Source: Balamuthia mandrillaris
Taxonomy: Eukaryota > Discosea > Longamoebia > Balamuthiidae
Assembly (NCBI GenBank): GCA_031835245.1
Contig: JAVKOQ010000273.1
Span: 1 to 40,000 of the forward strand
DNA length: 40,000 nucleotides
Direction of reading: 5' to 3'
Shown here: piece by piece, positions 1-9,966 of the stretch
Layout of the letters: each line of letters opens with the position of its first letter
How positions within the stretch are numbered: the first letter of the stretch is position 1
The notes under the pieces: generated by a model
Told to the model about the DNA's origin: nothing
Databases searched by the model: none
What the model saw: only the letters and a program-made list of their open reading frames with translations
Made by a program: the position numbers and the translations under genes

Positions 1-3
1 AGG

Positions 4-383
4 ATGCTCGCCGAGCCGGGCTTCGAGGCACCTCTCATCAATCCCAAAAAAGCGAAGGTCTCTTTTCTTATTCGTTTGTATTTGTTATTTTTGGTTGTTA
101 CCTTCTCGTTTCTTTTGTTATAACACTATTACAAAGGCTTTCAGAATAAAAGGCAAATACAAGAACTCAGGAGTTCTCAAAGTGAACGAAGCAGAGTTCT
201 TGTATGATCCAATCTCACATGACCCACCAATGGCCTTCAAACTTCAGTTTCGAGGGGAGGAGCTCGATCACGCTTCTGCCTATTTGGAGGTTCACTTTTG
301 TGGCGTTGTCATCTTCACCACTGAAGTTGTGAAGTCTTCGCATAGTCCTACTTGGGAACCCTTTTTGATTGACATGGACGAGG

Positions 384-427
<44 letters not shown>

Positions 428-1580
428 TCTTCTATTTTTCTTGTTCTTATCTGGCTCTTTTTTTCTTCTTTGTTTTTCTTTACCTCTCTCTTTCTCTCCC
501 TCGCTCTCTGCTTTCTCTGCTTTCTCTCTTTCAACAATCAGATGTCGATGCTCTCTTCTTCTTGCCCTTACGACTACAATTGGCGGAAAACCCAAATACA
601 ATCTGGCATACAGCATAGCCATCGCCCATGGCTGAGCCAACAACTTCAGTTCAAAGTCTTCAGCTCCAGCGGTAGTGCCAATCCTACCTTCGTAGGAGCC
701 TCCAGAATGATTACTCTCAAGGAGTTTTTCACCTGCACTCATCCTCGGTTCTTGTTGATCAATGAAACCAAGAAAGCAAGGTACCTCTTCCTTCTCTCTT
801 CCTTTTTTTTCCTTTTCCTTTATATTCTTTTCATTTCTCTTATATTTTCTTTGCCATAATCACCCATAATAATAAATAAATAAAATACAGAACGGTACCA
901 TTTGTTAACGAATTCGCGAGAGACTTTGTGGGTAAGTCTGTGCACGTACCGTACAACAACTCTGGTGTGTTGGTGATGGAGGCAGTAAGAGCCATTCCTG
1001 AAGATCTGGAACCGAAATATCCTCCACCTGCTTATCGCGTTACCTTTCATGCCTCAGCTTTGGACCGAAAGGACATTACTGGAAGTTCCGGTACAAGACC
1101 TATATATTTGCTCTCTTTTCTTTTTTCTTCGTCTCGTTTTCTCTCGTATTTCTTCCCACTCTTTACTTTTCATTTTCACGTCACTCAGCTTATTGTTGTT
1201 CCCGTTAAACACAGACCCGTTCTTCATGGTTAAGGATGCAGCTGGAAAACTGATTTACAAGTCAGAGTACTATCGGAGAACCCTGAAACCTAAATGGGAG
1301 CCATTCCTTTTGAATGTTAGCGATTGCGGATTCAGGGGCATTTATGCTCCTCTCACCGTTGAAGTTTGGGATCATGACAAAAATGGTTTGCTTTACTCTC
1401 TTTTATTTCATTATCTTCGTTTTGCATGTCCTCTCTTGGTCGAAGAGTTTATTTCTCAAACGTTTCTGTAGGACGGCACGACCTGATAGGAACAGTAGCC
1501 TTGCGGGTGAAAGACCTAAATTGTGGCATCAACAGAACGTTTTACCTGTTGAACTCAGAAAAACAAGCCAATGCGTCCGT

Positions 1581-1639
<59 letters not shown>

Positions 1640-1895
1640 CTTCCCTCCTTCCCTCCTTCCCTCCCTTTGACATACTATTGAACATCAACCAACTCAAAGT
1701 TCTTTTTGTTAAAATCGTTTGTTTGATGCTTGTAGAGTGGTACATTACAGCCATTCTGGAAAGTTAAAGCTGATCGAGTGCAAAGCGTGCACTACCCACA
1801 AGAAAAGAAAATACGAGAGTTTCACTCTCATCCTCAAGGCAAAGAACTTAGATAAAAAATCTAAAATGGGATTTGGCAAGTCAGGTTATTACTCT

Positions 1896-1944
<49 letters not shown>

Positions 1945-3442
1945 CCACTCTCTCGTTCCCTTGCTTTCTCCTAACAGACTTGCTCCCTTTGACTCACCCG
2001 TTGTCTTTTTATCTGTGATTACAGATCCCTATTTGAAGTTTCTGGTGAATGGACGAATGGTGTACAAGACGGAGTATGTGATCAAAGACAGCAATCCATT
2101 GTGGAAAGAGTTTGTGTTGGTTACGGCGGACTGTGGAGGTATGGACGGTCCAATTGTGGTGGAGGCCTGGGATTGGAATCGTACCAGTGCTCACAGTATG
2201 TTTCTTTCTTCCTTCTTTCTTTTGCCTTCCTGCCTTCTGCCTCTTTATCTTGTGCTTCTTTATCTTCTCATTGTGTTTTCATTTTACAACAGAATTCATT
2301 GGTAGCTTCAAGACATGTCTGAGAGAGTTGAGCGAGTACAAGAAGAATCCTGACTTTGCTCTTATAAACCAAGATAAGGAAGCCAGGCAAGTGTTCCTCT
2401 CATGTTTTTGCTTAACTTTTTTTTTAAAAAAAATGACTAACATATTACGTTTAGCAAAACTATATACTATGGCAACTCTGGAATGGTTACTGTGTTGGAG
2501 GTACACCCAACAAACCAACCATGAAAAATAACCTTCCCTCTAACTGCCATTTTTCTTTGCAATCTTCGTTAGTGCTATCCAAACTTGACACCAGAACAAC
2601 AAGACGAGGACCTCGCTGAACAAATGGAAGAGCAGTTGCGCATGGGAGCTGGCGCCTCCTCTTCCACAACAACCACGACATCAACCACAACCACCACAAC
2701 CACCACAGCAACAACAACACCAACGACCTCGTTCGTTCCAGCTGCTGTGGCTCGACAACAGTCCTGGCAAAGCACTCCTTCCACAGCAGATCATCAACAA
2801 CAGCCACAAACAAACCATGGATCTTACATCCAACAACAGCAGCAGCAACAACCTTTTGTGCCTCAGCCTTATCCTTCCTCAGGGCCGCCAAGCAGTAATG
2901 GTGGCAGCAGCAGTGATACCGCATATCTTCCTCCTCCCCAACAGCAGTATGCTTATCCTCCTCAGCAACAATATCAATATTATCCTCCGCATCCACCTTC
3001 TTCTCAAGATGGTTCCGCACCCCCGTACTGGCCCCCTCCTCCACAACAACAAGGAGGAGACCAAGGAAGCAGCAGCGCCACTTGGCAACAACAACCGCCT
3101 CCTCAATGGATGCCACAGCCCTATTACTATGGCTACCCTCCGCCTCAGCAGCAACCCCCAGGATCTTCCTCTGATGTTGCTGCTGCTCCTTCTGATGATA
3201 GCGGTGTTGTTTGCCAACTGTGCGGCCAAACAGGACATGTGGCAAGAGCTTGTCCTACCATTGGAAGCGGGGGTGGTGGCTATCCGCCTCCTCCTCCTCA
3301 AGGATACATGCCTCCTCCTATGTATTATCCCCCTCCGGCAGGTTATGGCAGCGGTTTCGGCGGTCCAGCCGGTGCCGGTGGTGGCTATCCTCCTCCTGCT
3401 GCTGGTAGCTCTGGTCCTCCTTCCTCTTCGTCTTCTCAGTAA
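4..3442 (+). CDS. Triple C2-domain (copine-like) protein with Q/P-rich tail and CCHC zinc knuckle
   Basis: Eleven exons give 780 aa: 4-57, 137-382, 542-780, 891-1090, 1215-1385, 1472-1574, 1736-1884, 2025-2195, 2293-2386, 2455-2500, 2573-3442. Three C2 domains lie at about residues 40-155, 195-335 and 365-480. The second keeps Ca-binding-type acids (SSDPFF, VWDHDKNG). The third has SDPYLKF but WDWN at the second acidic loop, and the first lacks the acids. The pattern resembles copine C2s (membrane/phospholipid binding), but the vWA domain that defines copines is absent. Instead there is a T/Q/P/Y-rich disordered tail with one CCHC knuckle near residue 705 (CQLCGQTGHVARAC), usually a single-stranded nucleic-acid binder. 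The join of exons 2 and 3 is the least certain part. The ATG at 4 is the first available, so the true start may lie upstream of the window. Inference: a membrane-recruited RNA-binding or adaptor protein. Confidence 0.82.
387..424 (+). repeat. (TC)n microsatellite in intron
   Basis: About 19 TC units lie directly after the donor of intron 2 of the C2 protein gene, on the sense strand. Confidence 0.97.
1583..1668 (+). repeat. (CT)n then (CCTT)n-like tract in intron
   Basis: About 26 CT units are followed by CCTTCCCT-type units. The tract lies in the intron between exons 5 and 6 of the C2 gene and is all pyrimidine on the sense strand. Confidence 0.95.
1901..1942 (+). repeat. (TC)21 microsatellite in intron
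   Basis: A perfect TC array on the sense strand within intron 6 of the C2 gene. Confidence 0.97.
2387..2454 (+). other. GC-AG intron in the C2 protein gene
   Basis: The exon ends AG and the intron begins GCAAGT, the consensus for rare GC-AG introns. It ends TTTAG, and a CTAAC branch-like site lies about 15 bases before the acceptor. Only this 68-base intron keeps the C2 frame, joining EAS to KTIYYGNSG. The nearby GT alternative does not restore the conserved frame. Confidence 0.75.
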
Positions 3443-3562
3443 CAAAAAAAAAAAACAAACAAACAAACAAACAAAGCAAAGCAAAACGTTATCCAACTTT
3501 CTTCTTTGTCTCTTTTCTCCTTGTTTTCTCTCTCCTTTCTTTCTCCTTTCGTCTGTTCTCTT

Positions 3563-3568
<6 letters not shown>

Positions 3569-3598
<30 letters not shown>
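3569..3598 (+). repeat. (TC)15 microsatellite, 5' leader region
   Basis: A TC array about 40 bases upstream of the small poly-Q gene's ATG. The 196-base gap between the C2 gene and this gene is otherwise A/T-rich and pyrimidine-rich, with an (ACAA)n stretch near 3460. Confidence 0.95.
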
Positions 3599-3601
<3 letters not shown>

Positions 3602-3638
3602 GAGAACGAACGGGAAGATCCAACGGGAGTGTAGAAGG

Positions 3639-3858
3639 ATGCAGAGGACGAAAGAAGAGAAGGCGAGGCAGGCACCCCTGCCAATGCGATACGAGGACCA
3701 CAGGAACCTTTTGGACAGACCCACGCACCTGAGCGGCACCAAGCTCGTAGGGGACGACCTCACCGACACTTTGATGGAGGAAGAAGAGAGAGAAGAACAA
3801 CAACATCTTCCCCAGCATGCTCTTCTTTCTGGTTGGTTTGTTTTTTTGTTTTCAAGTT

Positions 3859-3899
<41 letters not shown>

Positions 3900-4304
3900 T
3901 GTTTTCACGGTGTGGTATTTTTTTCTTGGGTGGGCAGATCGAAAGACGGATCTTCCAGACACGGGGTTGGGGAGCGGCCACCACAAGTACCACAACATAG
4001 CCACCGACATCGATCAGTACGAGGAGCATCCCTATCAAGACTCCAACAAGGCTCAGCTCGAGGTAAGTCCCCCCCAAAAGTCAAATATGACCGATGATGA
4101 AGCTCTCCTCTGAAACTTTGTTTTTGTTGCGTATCTTTCTTCTTTATTGTTGTTGTGGAACGATGAATGGTGAAGACGGTTCATGACGCCAGGACGGGTG
4201 CTCCCCGGGTCATGCGAAAGCCTCTCAACGCGGCGCCTCCACAGCAGCAGCAGCAGCAGCAGCAGCAGCGGCAAGAAGAAGCACGAGCGGAGAAGAGGCG
4301 GTGA
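3639..4304 (+). CDS. Small poly-Q hypothetical protein
   Basis: Three exons (3639-3831, 3938-4062, 4176-4304) give 148 aa, and all phases agree. The introns are GT-AG: the first contains a (CT)n array and the second starts GTAAGT. The protein is hydrophilic, with an acidic stretch near residue 50, a middle segment rich in H, D, Y and G, and nine consecutive Gln near the C-terminus from a CAG run at about 4240-4270. There is no signal peptide or membrane segment. I do not recognise a family and assign no function. The stop is 134 bases before the next gene's ATG. Confidence 0.62.
3860..3896 (+). repeat. (TC)n microsatellite in intron
   Basis: A TC array in the first intron of the small poly-Q gene, on the sense strand, upstream of the acceptor at 3937. 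Confidence 0.95.
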
Positions 4305-4310
4305 AAATTT

Positions 4311-4343
4311 CATGTCGTCCCGACATTTTCCGTGTCGTCGTGA
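4311..4343. promoter_or_regulatory. Two CATGTCGTC-type motifs upstream of the LRR gene
   Basis: CATGTCGTCCCGA lies at 4311-4323 and CGTGTCGTCGTGA at 4331-4343, about 100 bases before the LRR start codon. The same core recurs in other intergenic regions of this window (9582, 29892, 29931, variant at 38391). The function is inferred from recurrence only. Confidence 0.35.
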
Positions 4344-4438
4344 ACAACGGGGCATACGTCATGTAGGTTGATCTTGATCTACAGATTCCAAGAAATTTTT
4401 TCCGCAAAAAAAAATATTCAACAAAAAAAGAAAGCAGA

Positions 4439-6700
4439 ATGGAAGATGTGATAGCGCGGTGGAGAGAAGAGGCAGAGGAGGAAGAGGAGGAAGAGGAAGA
4501 GGAGGGGGTTGCAGAGGGAGTGAAAATGGTAGCCGATAGCGATGCAAACATGCTTATCGCGCACCTGGACGGCACGGAGCACTACCGCTCATCAGAAAAA
4601 GGAGAACACCAAGAACACCCTCCACTACAACAACAACAACACTATTACATGGAAGAGGAAGATGAGGATGAAGAAGAAGAGGATGAAGATGAAGATGAAG
4701 AATACGATGACGAAGAAGAGGGCAACAGCGACACTGAAGCTTATTATTTGCCAGACGCGGAAGAAGCATGGCTGCTGAAAAAACTGGTGTGGAGCGGCGT
4801 TCTCACGGATGACATGGAGGAGTGCAGCCACCAAAAGAGGGGTCGTTGGGATTGGTCCTGGCGAGCCCTTAAGCGTTGCTGCCATCGTCATTGTTACTCT
4901 GATGGGCAGCTTTTCAACGAGGGAGGTAAAAAAAGGAGGGAACATGCCAAGCGTGGGGTGCTGTCGTCGACCCTGCTCACGTTGGACCTCCGGCAGAACG
5001 GCCTGGAGGGCCTTCCCTATGAGCTCGGTGGGTTGAGAGCGCTTCGCCACTTGGACCTGCGGGATAATTACCTGCCTCACGTGACGGGGCGTGTTCTGGG
5101 CTCGCTGGCGAGCCTGCAGGTGCTAGAGTTGGACAGGAATTGTTTGCGAACGTTGCCCATGCAACTGGGGCGGTTGTCCTCCCTGCGAGTGCTTTCCGTC
5201 AGCCAAAACGGGCTGAAGGAGTTGCCCTCGATTCGTAGAGGCTCCTTGGACAGCCTGTGCACGCTGCGGCTCGATAGGAACAAGCTGAAAGCGCTGGCTC
5301 CTGGCTTCTTAGCGAGACTGCCGGCCTTGGTCACCCTTGAGCTTTGGAACAATAACTTGAGCCATCTGCCGCCCGAGGTGGGCCTGCTCTCAAGCCTTTG
5401 CACGTTGGACCTCTGTTTCAACCGACTGGAGAGGCTGCCACCGGAGATTGGTTGCTTGGATTCCCTTTGCAATTTGATCCTCTCTGGCAACAACCTAAAG
5501 CAGCTTCCTCCCGAGTTGGGCTCTCTCACTAGCCTTCGCACGCTCGTTTTGGATGGCAACATGTTGAAGACGATCCCTGCCGAGTTGAGCAATCTCTCCG
5601 CATTGGAAATTCTGATTTTAAGTAACAATCGGCTGCGACGGGTGCCTCCTCACTTAGGAATGTTGCCACGATTGCATACCCTCATTCTTCGTGGCAATTG
5701 GTTGAAGAGCATCCCCACGGAGCTCAGTCTGTTGACCTCGCTGCATTCTCTCAGTCTAAGTGGAAACGAGCTGCTGCGAGTACCGCCTCAGCTGGGCAAT
5801 CTGTTCAAATTACAGCGGCTTACGCTTAGAAAGAACAGACTCTCAGCAATATCCCCTCGCATATTCTCTTTGAATGTATCCCTCGACCTCAGCTTGAATC
5901 CAATGCTCTTCGTGCCGCCTGAGAGACACTCGCATCTCCTACAACAGCAACGACATATTGGATTTTTCCTTCCACAACAAAACGAAGCAAATGAAGCGGA
6001 AGAAGGGAGCGAAGAGGAGGAAGAAGAGGAAGAAGAAGAGGAAGAGGAAAAAGAGGAAGAAGAAGAGGAGGAGGAGGAGGATGAAGAGCGTCAACAACGG
6101 GTGGGAACAGAACGAGAAACACACAATAATCACACAGAACGAACGTATGAAAATACAAACGAAAGTGAAAAAGAGAAGAGTAACAAACGCAGAAAGTTGG
6201 CGCAAGAAGAAGTAGAAAGAGGAAAGAAGAAACGGAAGGCCAAAGACGTAACACGGTTGGTGGATTTGTGCGGAGAGGTAGTGGTGCGAAAGAACTTATT
6301 GCATCTTCCGTTATTACCATCTCTCCCCTTTCCACCTTTCCATCTTAACCACGCCAAAGAACCACGAGAAAACAAGAACGCAAAAGAAAGACGACACAAA
6401 TGGAGAAAAGGCAAAAGAGAAGGACGGGTAGCAGATGTTGAAGATTGTGGAACAAATATCATGATGGTCCCTTTGGACTTGGCGGAATGGCTAAGAGACT
6501 CGCGAATGCTATGCGACGTTTGCGGTGAACATTTCCTCACCACTATGCCGTTTCACAAAGGGAAAGGAAGGATCGTCACGCGGCTATACCACGACCCAAC
6601 AGAAAAATTGAACTGGGAGTTGATTTGTTGCAGTCCGGCGTGCTATCACGCTCCTCTTCGGTCCTTTTCGCCTCTCCAAACAGAACAACAAACTGAATAA
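4439..6700 (+). CDS. Leucine-rich-repeat protein with acidic tracts and C-terminal Cys module
   Basis: An intronless 753-aa reading frame. An acidic, Glu-rich N-terminus is followed from about residue 180 to 490 by roughly 13 LRRs of 23-24 residues, of the LxxLxLxxNxLxxLPxxL type seen in cytosolic Ras-group/plant-type LRR proteins. A second poly-Glu block (about 520-560) and a basic segment follow. The C-terminus holds LCDVCGEHF near 692 and CCSPACYH near 730, a CxxC...CCxxxC arrangement that probably binds a metal. A preceding VPLDLAEWL segment recalls the C-terminal module of LRRC58-like proteins (resemblance by eye only). No signal peptide or membrane helix is visible, so it is probably an intracellular scaffold. 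The stop codon overlaps an AATAAA. Confidence 0.88.
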   Translation: MEDVIARWREEAEEEEEEEEEEGVAEGVKMVADSDANMLIAHLDGTEHYRSSEKGEHQEHPPLQQQQHYYMEEEDEDEEEEDEDEDEEYDDEEEGNSDTEAYYLPDAEEAWLLKKLVWSGVLTDDMEECSHQKRGRWDWSWRALKRCCHRHCYSDGQLFNEGGKKRREHAKRGVLSSTLLTLDLRQNGLEGLPYELGGLRALRHLDLRDNYLPHVTGRVLGSLASLQVLELDRNCLRTLPMQLGRLSSLRVLSVSQNGLKELPSIRRGSLDSLCTLRLDRNKLKALAPGFLARLPALVTLELWNNNLSHLPPEVGLLSSLCTLDLCFNRLERLPPEIGCLDSLCNLILSGNNLKQLPPELGSLTSLRTLVLDGNMLKTIPAELSNLSALEILILSNNRLRRVPPHLGMLPRLHTLILRGNWLKSIPTELSLLTSLHSLSLSGNELLRVPPQLGNLFKLQRLTLRKNRLSAISPRIFSLNVSLDLSLNPMLFVPPERHSHLLQQQRHIGFFLPQQNEANEAEEGSEEEEEEEEEEEEEKEEEEEEEEEDEERQQRVGTERETHNNHTERTYENTNESEKEKSNKRRKLAQEEVERGKKKRKAKDVTRLVDLCGEVVVRKNLLHLPLLPSLPFPPFHLNHAKEPRENKNAKERRHKWRKGKREGRVADVEDCGTNIMMVPLDLAEWLRDSRMLCDVCGEHFLTTMPFHKGKGRIVTRLYHDPTEKLNWELICCSPACYHAPLRSFSPLQTEQQTE

Positions 6701-6701
6701 A
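6696..6701 (+). terminator. AATAAA overlapping the LRR stop codon
   Basis: The TAA stop lies inside AATAAA. The opposing F-box gene ends only 50 bases away, so a signal here would fit the small tail-to-tail space. Confidence 0.35.
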
Positions 6702-6750
6702 AAAATATATCATAAGATGCAAAAGTTAAAAACAAAAGTAACAGTATTTG

Positions 6751-9479
6751 TTAGCTGTTGTTATTGTTGTTGTCCTTGTTATTGAGGCAGTGTTTGTTGA
6801 GCATATCCAGGATTTCAGGGTGTTGCTTTGCGGCTGTTTGAACCATTGAGGAGGAAGTGTAGGCGCCGCCATCGAGCAACAACTTGACAATCTCTTTGTG
6901 CCCTTGATAACTACAATAGCATTTCCAAGCGTAAGTCAACAAGGAGGGAGACGAGAAACAGGGGAGAGAGGCAGAGAACAAACCATGCGATATAAAGAGG
7001 GGTGGTAAGATCAACGGTACGCGGAAGGTTTACTTTAGCTCCATACTCCAACAAGATCTTCACAACTCCTGGGTGATTGTTGTGGCTGTTTTTCAAGAAT
7101 TAAAAAGTCATCAGAATTGGAAGAACTAAAACAAAGGAAAAAAGACCGACCAAGCCATGTATAGAGATGTAGCTCCATCACTGGGACGAATCTCGTCTAT
7201 TTTAGCGCCAGCATCCAACAACATCTTCACGACAACGTCATGCCCCTTACAGGCTGCAATGAAGAGAGGGCCGATGTGGTCTTCCGTTCTGACAAAGTTG
7301 GGATCCGCTCCGGCCTCCAACAACAGCTCCACAACTTTGTTGTAGCCGTTGCAACTCGCCATGAACAGCGGTGAGGCGCCATCTGAGCAACGAGGAATGT
7401 CGACAGTGGCTTTGTGGCGAAGAAGCACAGCCAACGCCTCCACACTTCCAGCACAGCTGGCAATGTATAATGGAGTGATGCCATCCGTCGATCTTTTGAG
7501 GTCTAATGAAGCGCCAGCTTTCAGCAACACTTCTGCAACTTCTACTCTGTTATTACAACTGAACAGAGATTGTTTAGTTAAAAATAGCGTTGTGTTAATA
7601 CCGAATCAAACAAGGAATTTATGGAGAAGAAAAGAGCATGAAGAGGATAGACAAACCTTGCCATGAAGAGCGCAGAAGCTCCATCTTCAGGACGTATAGC
7701 GTCCACGTCAGCGCCGTATTGTAAAAGTAATTCAACAACGGTGGCGTTTCCTTTGCATGCTGCCACAAACATCGGTGTTATCTTATCATGCGTTCTCTTG
7801 ATGTCAACTTCCGCTCCTTTCTATTGATTTGAAAAAAAAAAGCGAGACAGAGAAACAAAGTGAGAAGAGAGACAGAGAGGACAGAGTACAGAGAGGGAGA
7901 GGGAAGGGAGGGAGAATACTTCTAACAGAAGCTTTACAACATCAAAGTGATTGTTGCAAGCCGCAATGAAGAGTGGGGTGGCCCCGTCTTCAAATCTTTG
8001 CACGTTTATATTGGCACCATGCTGCAACAAGAGGCCCACCATTTCTGCGTGATTGTTGCAGCTGGACATGAACAGTGGCGTAGCGCCATCGCTCGGTCGT
8101 TTGAGATCCGGATTGGCTCCAGCTTCTAACAACATTCTTGCAGACGCAGTATGACCCTCACAACTGATGTATGTGAATTCGGAAAACATAAGAGACAAGA
8201 AGAAGAACAAGAACAAGAACAAGAAGAACAAAAACAAGAAGCACAAGACCAAGAAGAATAATAAAGTACCAAGCAATGAAAAGAGGTGTAATGCCATCTT
8301 TAGTTCGTTGAAGGTTGTGGTCTGCACCAGCTGCCAATAATAGCTTAACGACTTCGCAATGGTTACCATACCTGTTGAATGAGCGATTCGTTTGGGATAT
8401 TATATTCGTAAAAAGGATTGAAGAAACGAGAAAGAAGAAAAGGTATATCATACGCTGCCATAAACAAAGGAGTGGCTCCATCCACGCTTCTAGGAATGTC
8501 AACGCTGGCACCAGCCTGCAATAAGGCATCCACCACTTTGGAATGGCCTTTATAGCAGGCCAATATAAGGGGCAGGCTGCCATCGACGCGATAGGGCTCG
8601 TTGGCTTTGGAGCGGTCCTCGCGCAGGTGGCGTTTTACCACTTGCACGTGCCCGTTGGAGAGAGCCCATTGCCATCTGAGCTTGTCGTCCTTGTTGCTCT
8701 CCATCTCATTCAAAAAGTTCTGTGAAGCCCACCACAAAGAGAAGCAGTGATGAGTGGCGTTTGAAAAAAGAAGAAGAAGAAGAAGGAGAAGAAGAAGAAG
8801 AAGAAGAAGAAGAAGCAGAAGAAGAACCAGAAGAAGAAGGAGAAGGAGAAGCAGAAGAAGAAGAAGAAGAAGAAGAAGAAGAAGAAGAAGAAGAAGAAGA
8901 AGAAGAAGGAAGGAACCAGGAAGAACAAGAAAAAGAACAAGAAGAAGAACCAGAAGAACAAGGAGAAGAACAAGCAAGAAAAAGAACAAGAAGTAGAAGA
9001 AGAAGAAGAAGAAGAAGAAGAAGAAGAAGAACAAGAAGAAGAAGAAGAACAAGAAGAAGAAGAAGAAGCAGAAGAAGCAGAAGAAGAAGAAGAAGAAGAA
9101 GAAGAAGAAGAAGAAGAAGCAGAAGAAGCAGAACAAGAAGAAGAACACACAACCACAATTAACATAGATAAACATGAACCTTGTAGGAAAGGAACCAGGA
9201 GGTGGTTCCACTCTGTCTGGGTCCTCCCAACCAGCGCTTGTGCAAGAGGTACCACAGGTGCCCCTCCTGGTCGCAACAGGCGTTCCAGCGACGGCACACC
9301 AGCATGGCTCCCCACAAACTCCGTTTGTCCTCCAGGAATTGGAGGATGTGTTGCAAGATCTCATCGGGCAAGAGGGCGGTCAGGCTGTGACGTTCGCCCA
9401 GAGCCTCTTCTCCTCCCCCTTCTGCGCTTGCTGCTGCCGGTTGTTGCTGTTGTTGCGAAGCAGGCGCGCACGTCTCCAT
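6751..9479 (-). CDS. F-box / ankyrin-repeat protein
   Basis: Eight exons on the minus strand: 9479-9180, 8719-8454, 8371-8270, 8163-7920, 7820-7657, 7558-7151, 7085-6984, 6910-6751. They total 1746 bases, or 581 aa. An F-box sits at about residues 33-83 (LLPDEILQHILQFL, with CRRWN). About a dozen ankyrin repeats follow, typically with DGATPLF(I/M)A and LLLxxGAxxD, at a period of 34 rather than 33 residues. Family knowledge: F-box proteins recruit substrates to SCF (Skp1-cullin) ubiquitin ligases, and the ankyrin array would be the substrate-binding part. Five of seven introns interrupt the repeat at the same phase-2 codon; the LLE|K intron is the exception within the array. The C-terminus is Asn-rich. 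The convergent LRR gene ends 50 bases away. Confidence 0.9.
8765..9150 (+). repeat. (GAA)n/(TTC)n array filling an intron
   Basis: Nearly 390 bases of GAA with CAG, GGA and ACA interruptions make up most of the first intron (9179-8720) of the F-box gene. The gene's sense strand therefore reads (TTC)n up to the acceptor. Long Leu, Ser, Arg or Glu reading frames here are translations of the repeat and not genes. Confidence 0.95.
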
Positions 9480-9966
9480 GGGTGTCGACGAACAAGAGTG
9501 TTTTTCTTCCTTTTCTATTTCTTTCTTTTTATTTTATTTTATTTTATTTTATTATTGTTTTTCAGATAAGACCTTTAAATTCATGTCGTCCTGATAAAAT
9601 CCATTAGGTTGTGTAGATTTTGTTCTAAATTGGTGCTGAAGTCAAACTGGGAGATGTGCACAAATTGAACAATAAAACTGCAATTTTATTGCTCGTTTTG
9701 AGCAGTTGTGTTAAATGAAATTCGACGGAGCCAAGACCGAAGTTTCCTGGACCGAGTTGAGCAAATTGGAAGAAAACGAATAAGAAGCCCCCAAAGAGGA
9801 GGAAGAAACGTGAGGCAAGAGCCAGCCCACCATGGAGCCAACCGAACGGCGTCCATCCTGTCTTGTCTATTTTCAGTGCGGGTTTTTATTTCTCGCAGTG
9901 TGTTTTCAACAACAAAAAAAAAGTCGCATTTTAAGCAAAAATAAAAAAGTGGCATAAGAGTCGACG
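9480..9966. promoter_or_regulatory. Divergent promoter region between F-box/ankyrin and HAD-GH65 genes
   Basis: No gene is supported in these 487 bases. They hold an ATTTT-repeat stretch at about 9520-9560, the motif CATGTCGTCCTGA at 9582-9594, and an 8-base inverted repeat CAATAAAA/TTTTATTG (9670-9677 and 9684-9691) with a 6-base loop. Short frames seen here show no family resemblance. The region should contain both start sites. Confidence 0.5.

Noticed and set aside
3212-3253. CCHC knuckle considered as a Gag-type remnant
   Set aside because: It sits in a continuous exon of a C2-domain gene, and no other element parts or terminal repeats are present.
2487-3769. Long minus-strand frames opposite the C2 protein tail
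   Set aside because: Low-complexity complements of the Q/P-rich coding exon; no family resemblance.
5077-5628. Minus-strand frame opposite the LRRs
   Set aside because: Periodic antisense of the leucine-rich repeats.
8363-9364. Long Leu/Ser/Phe-rich minus-strand frames and Arg/Glu-rich plus-strand frames
   Set aside because: They translate the (GAA)n intron repeat; only the F-box and ankyrin ends of these frames are coding.
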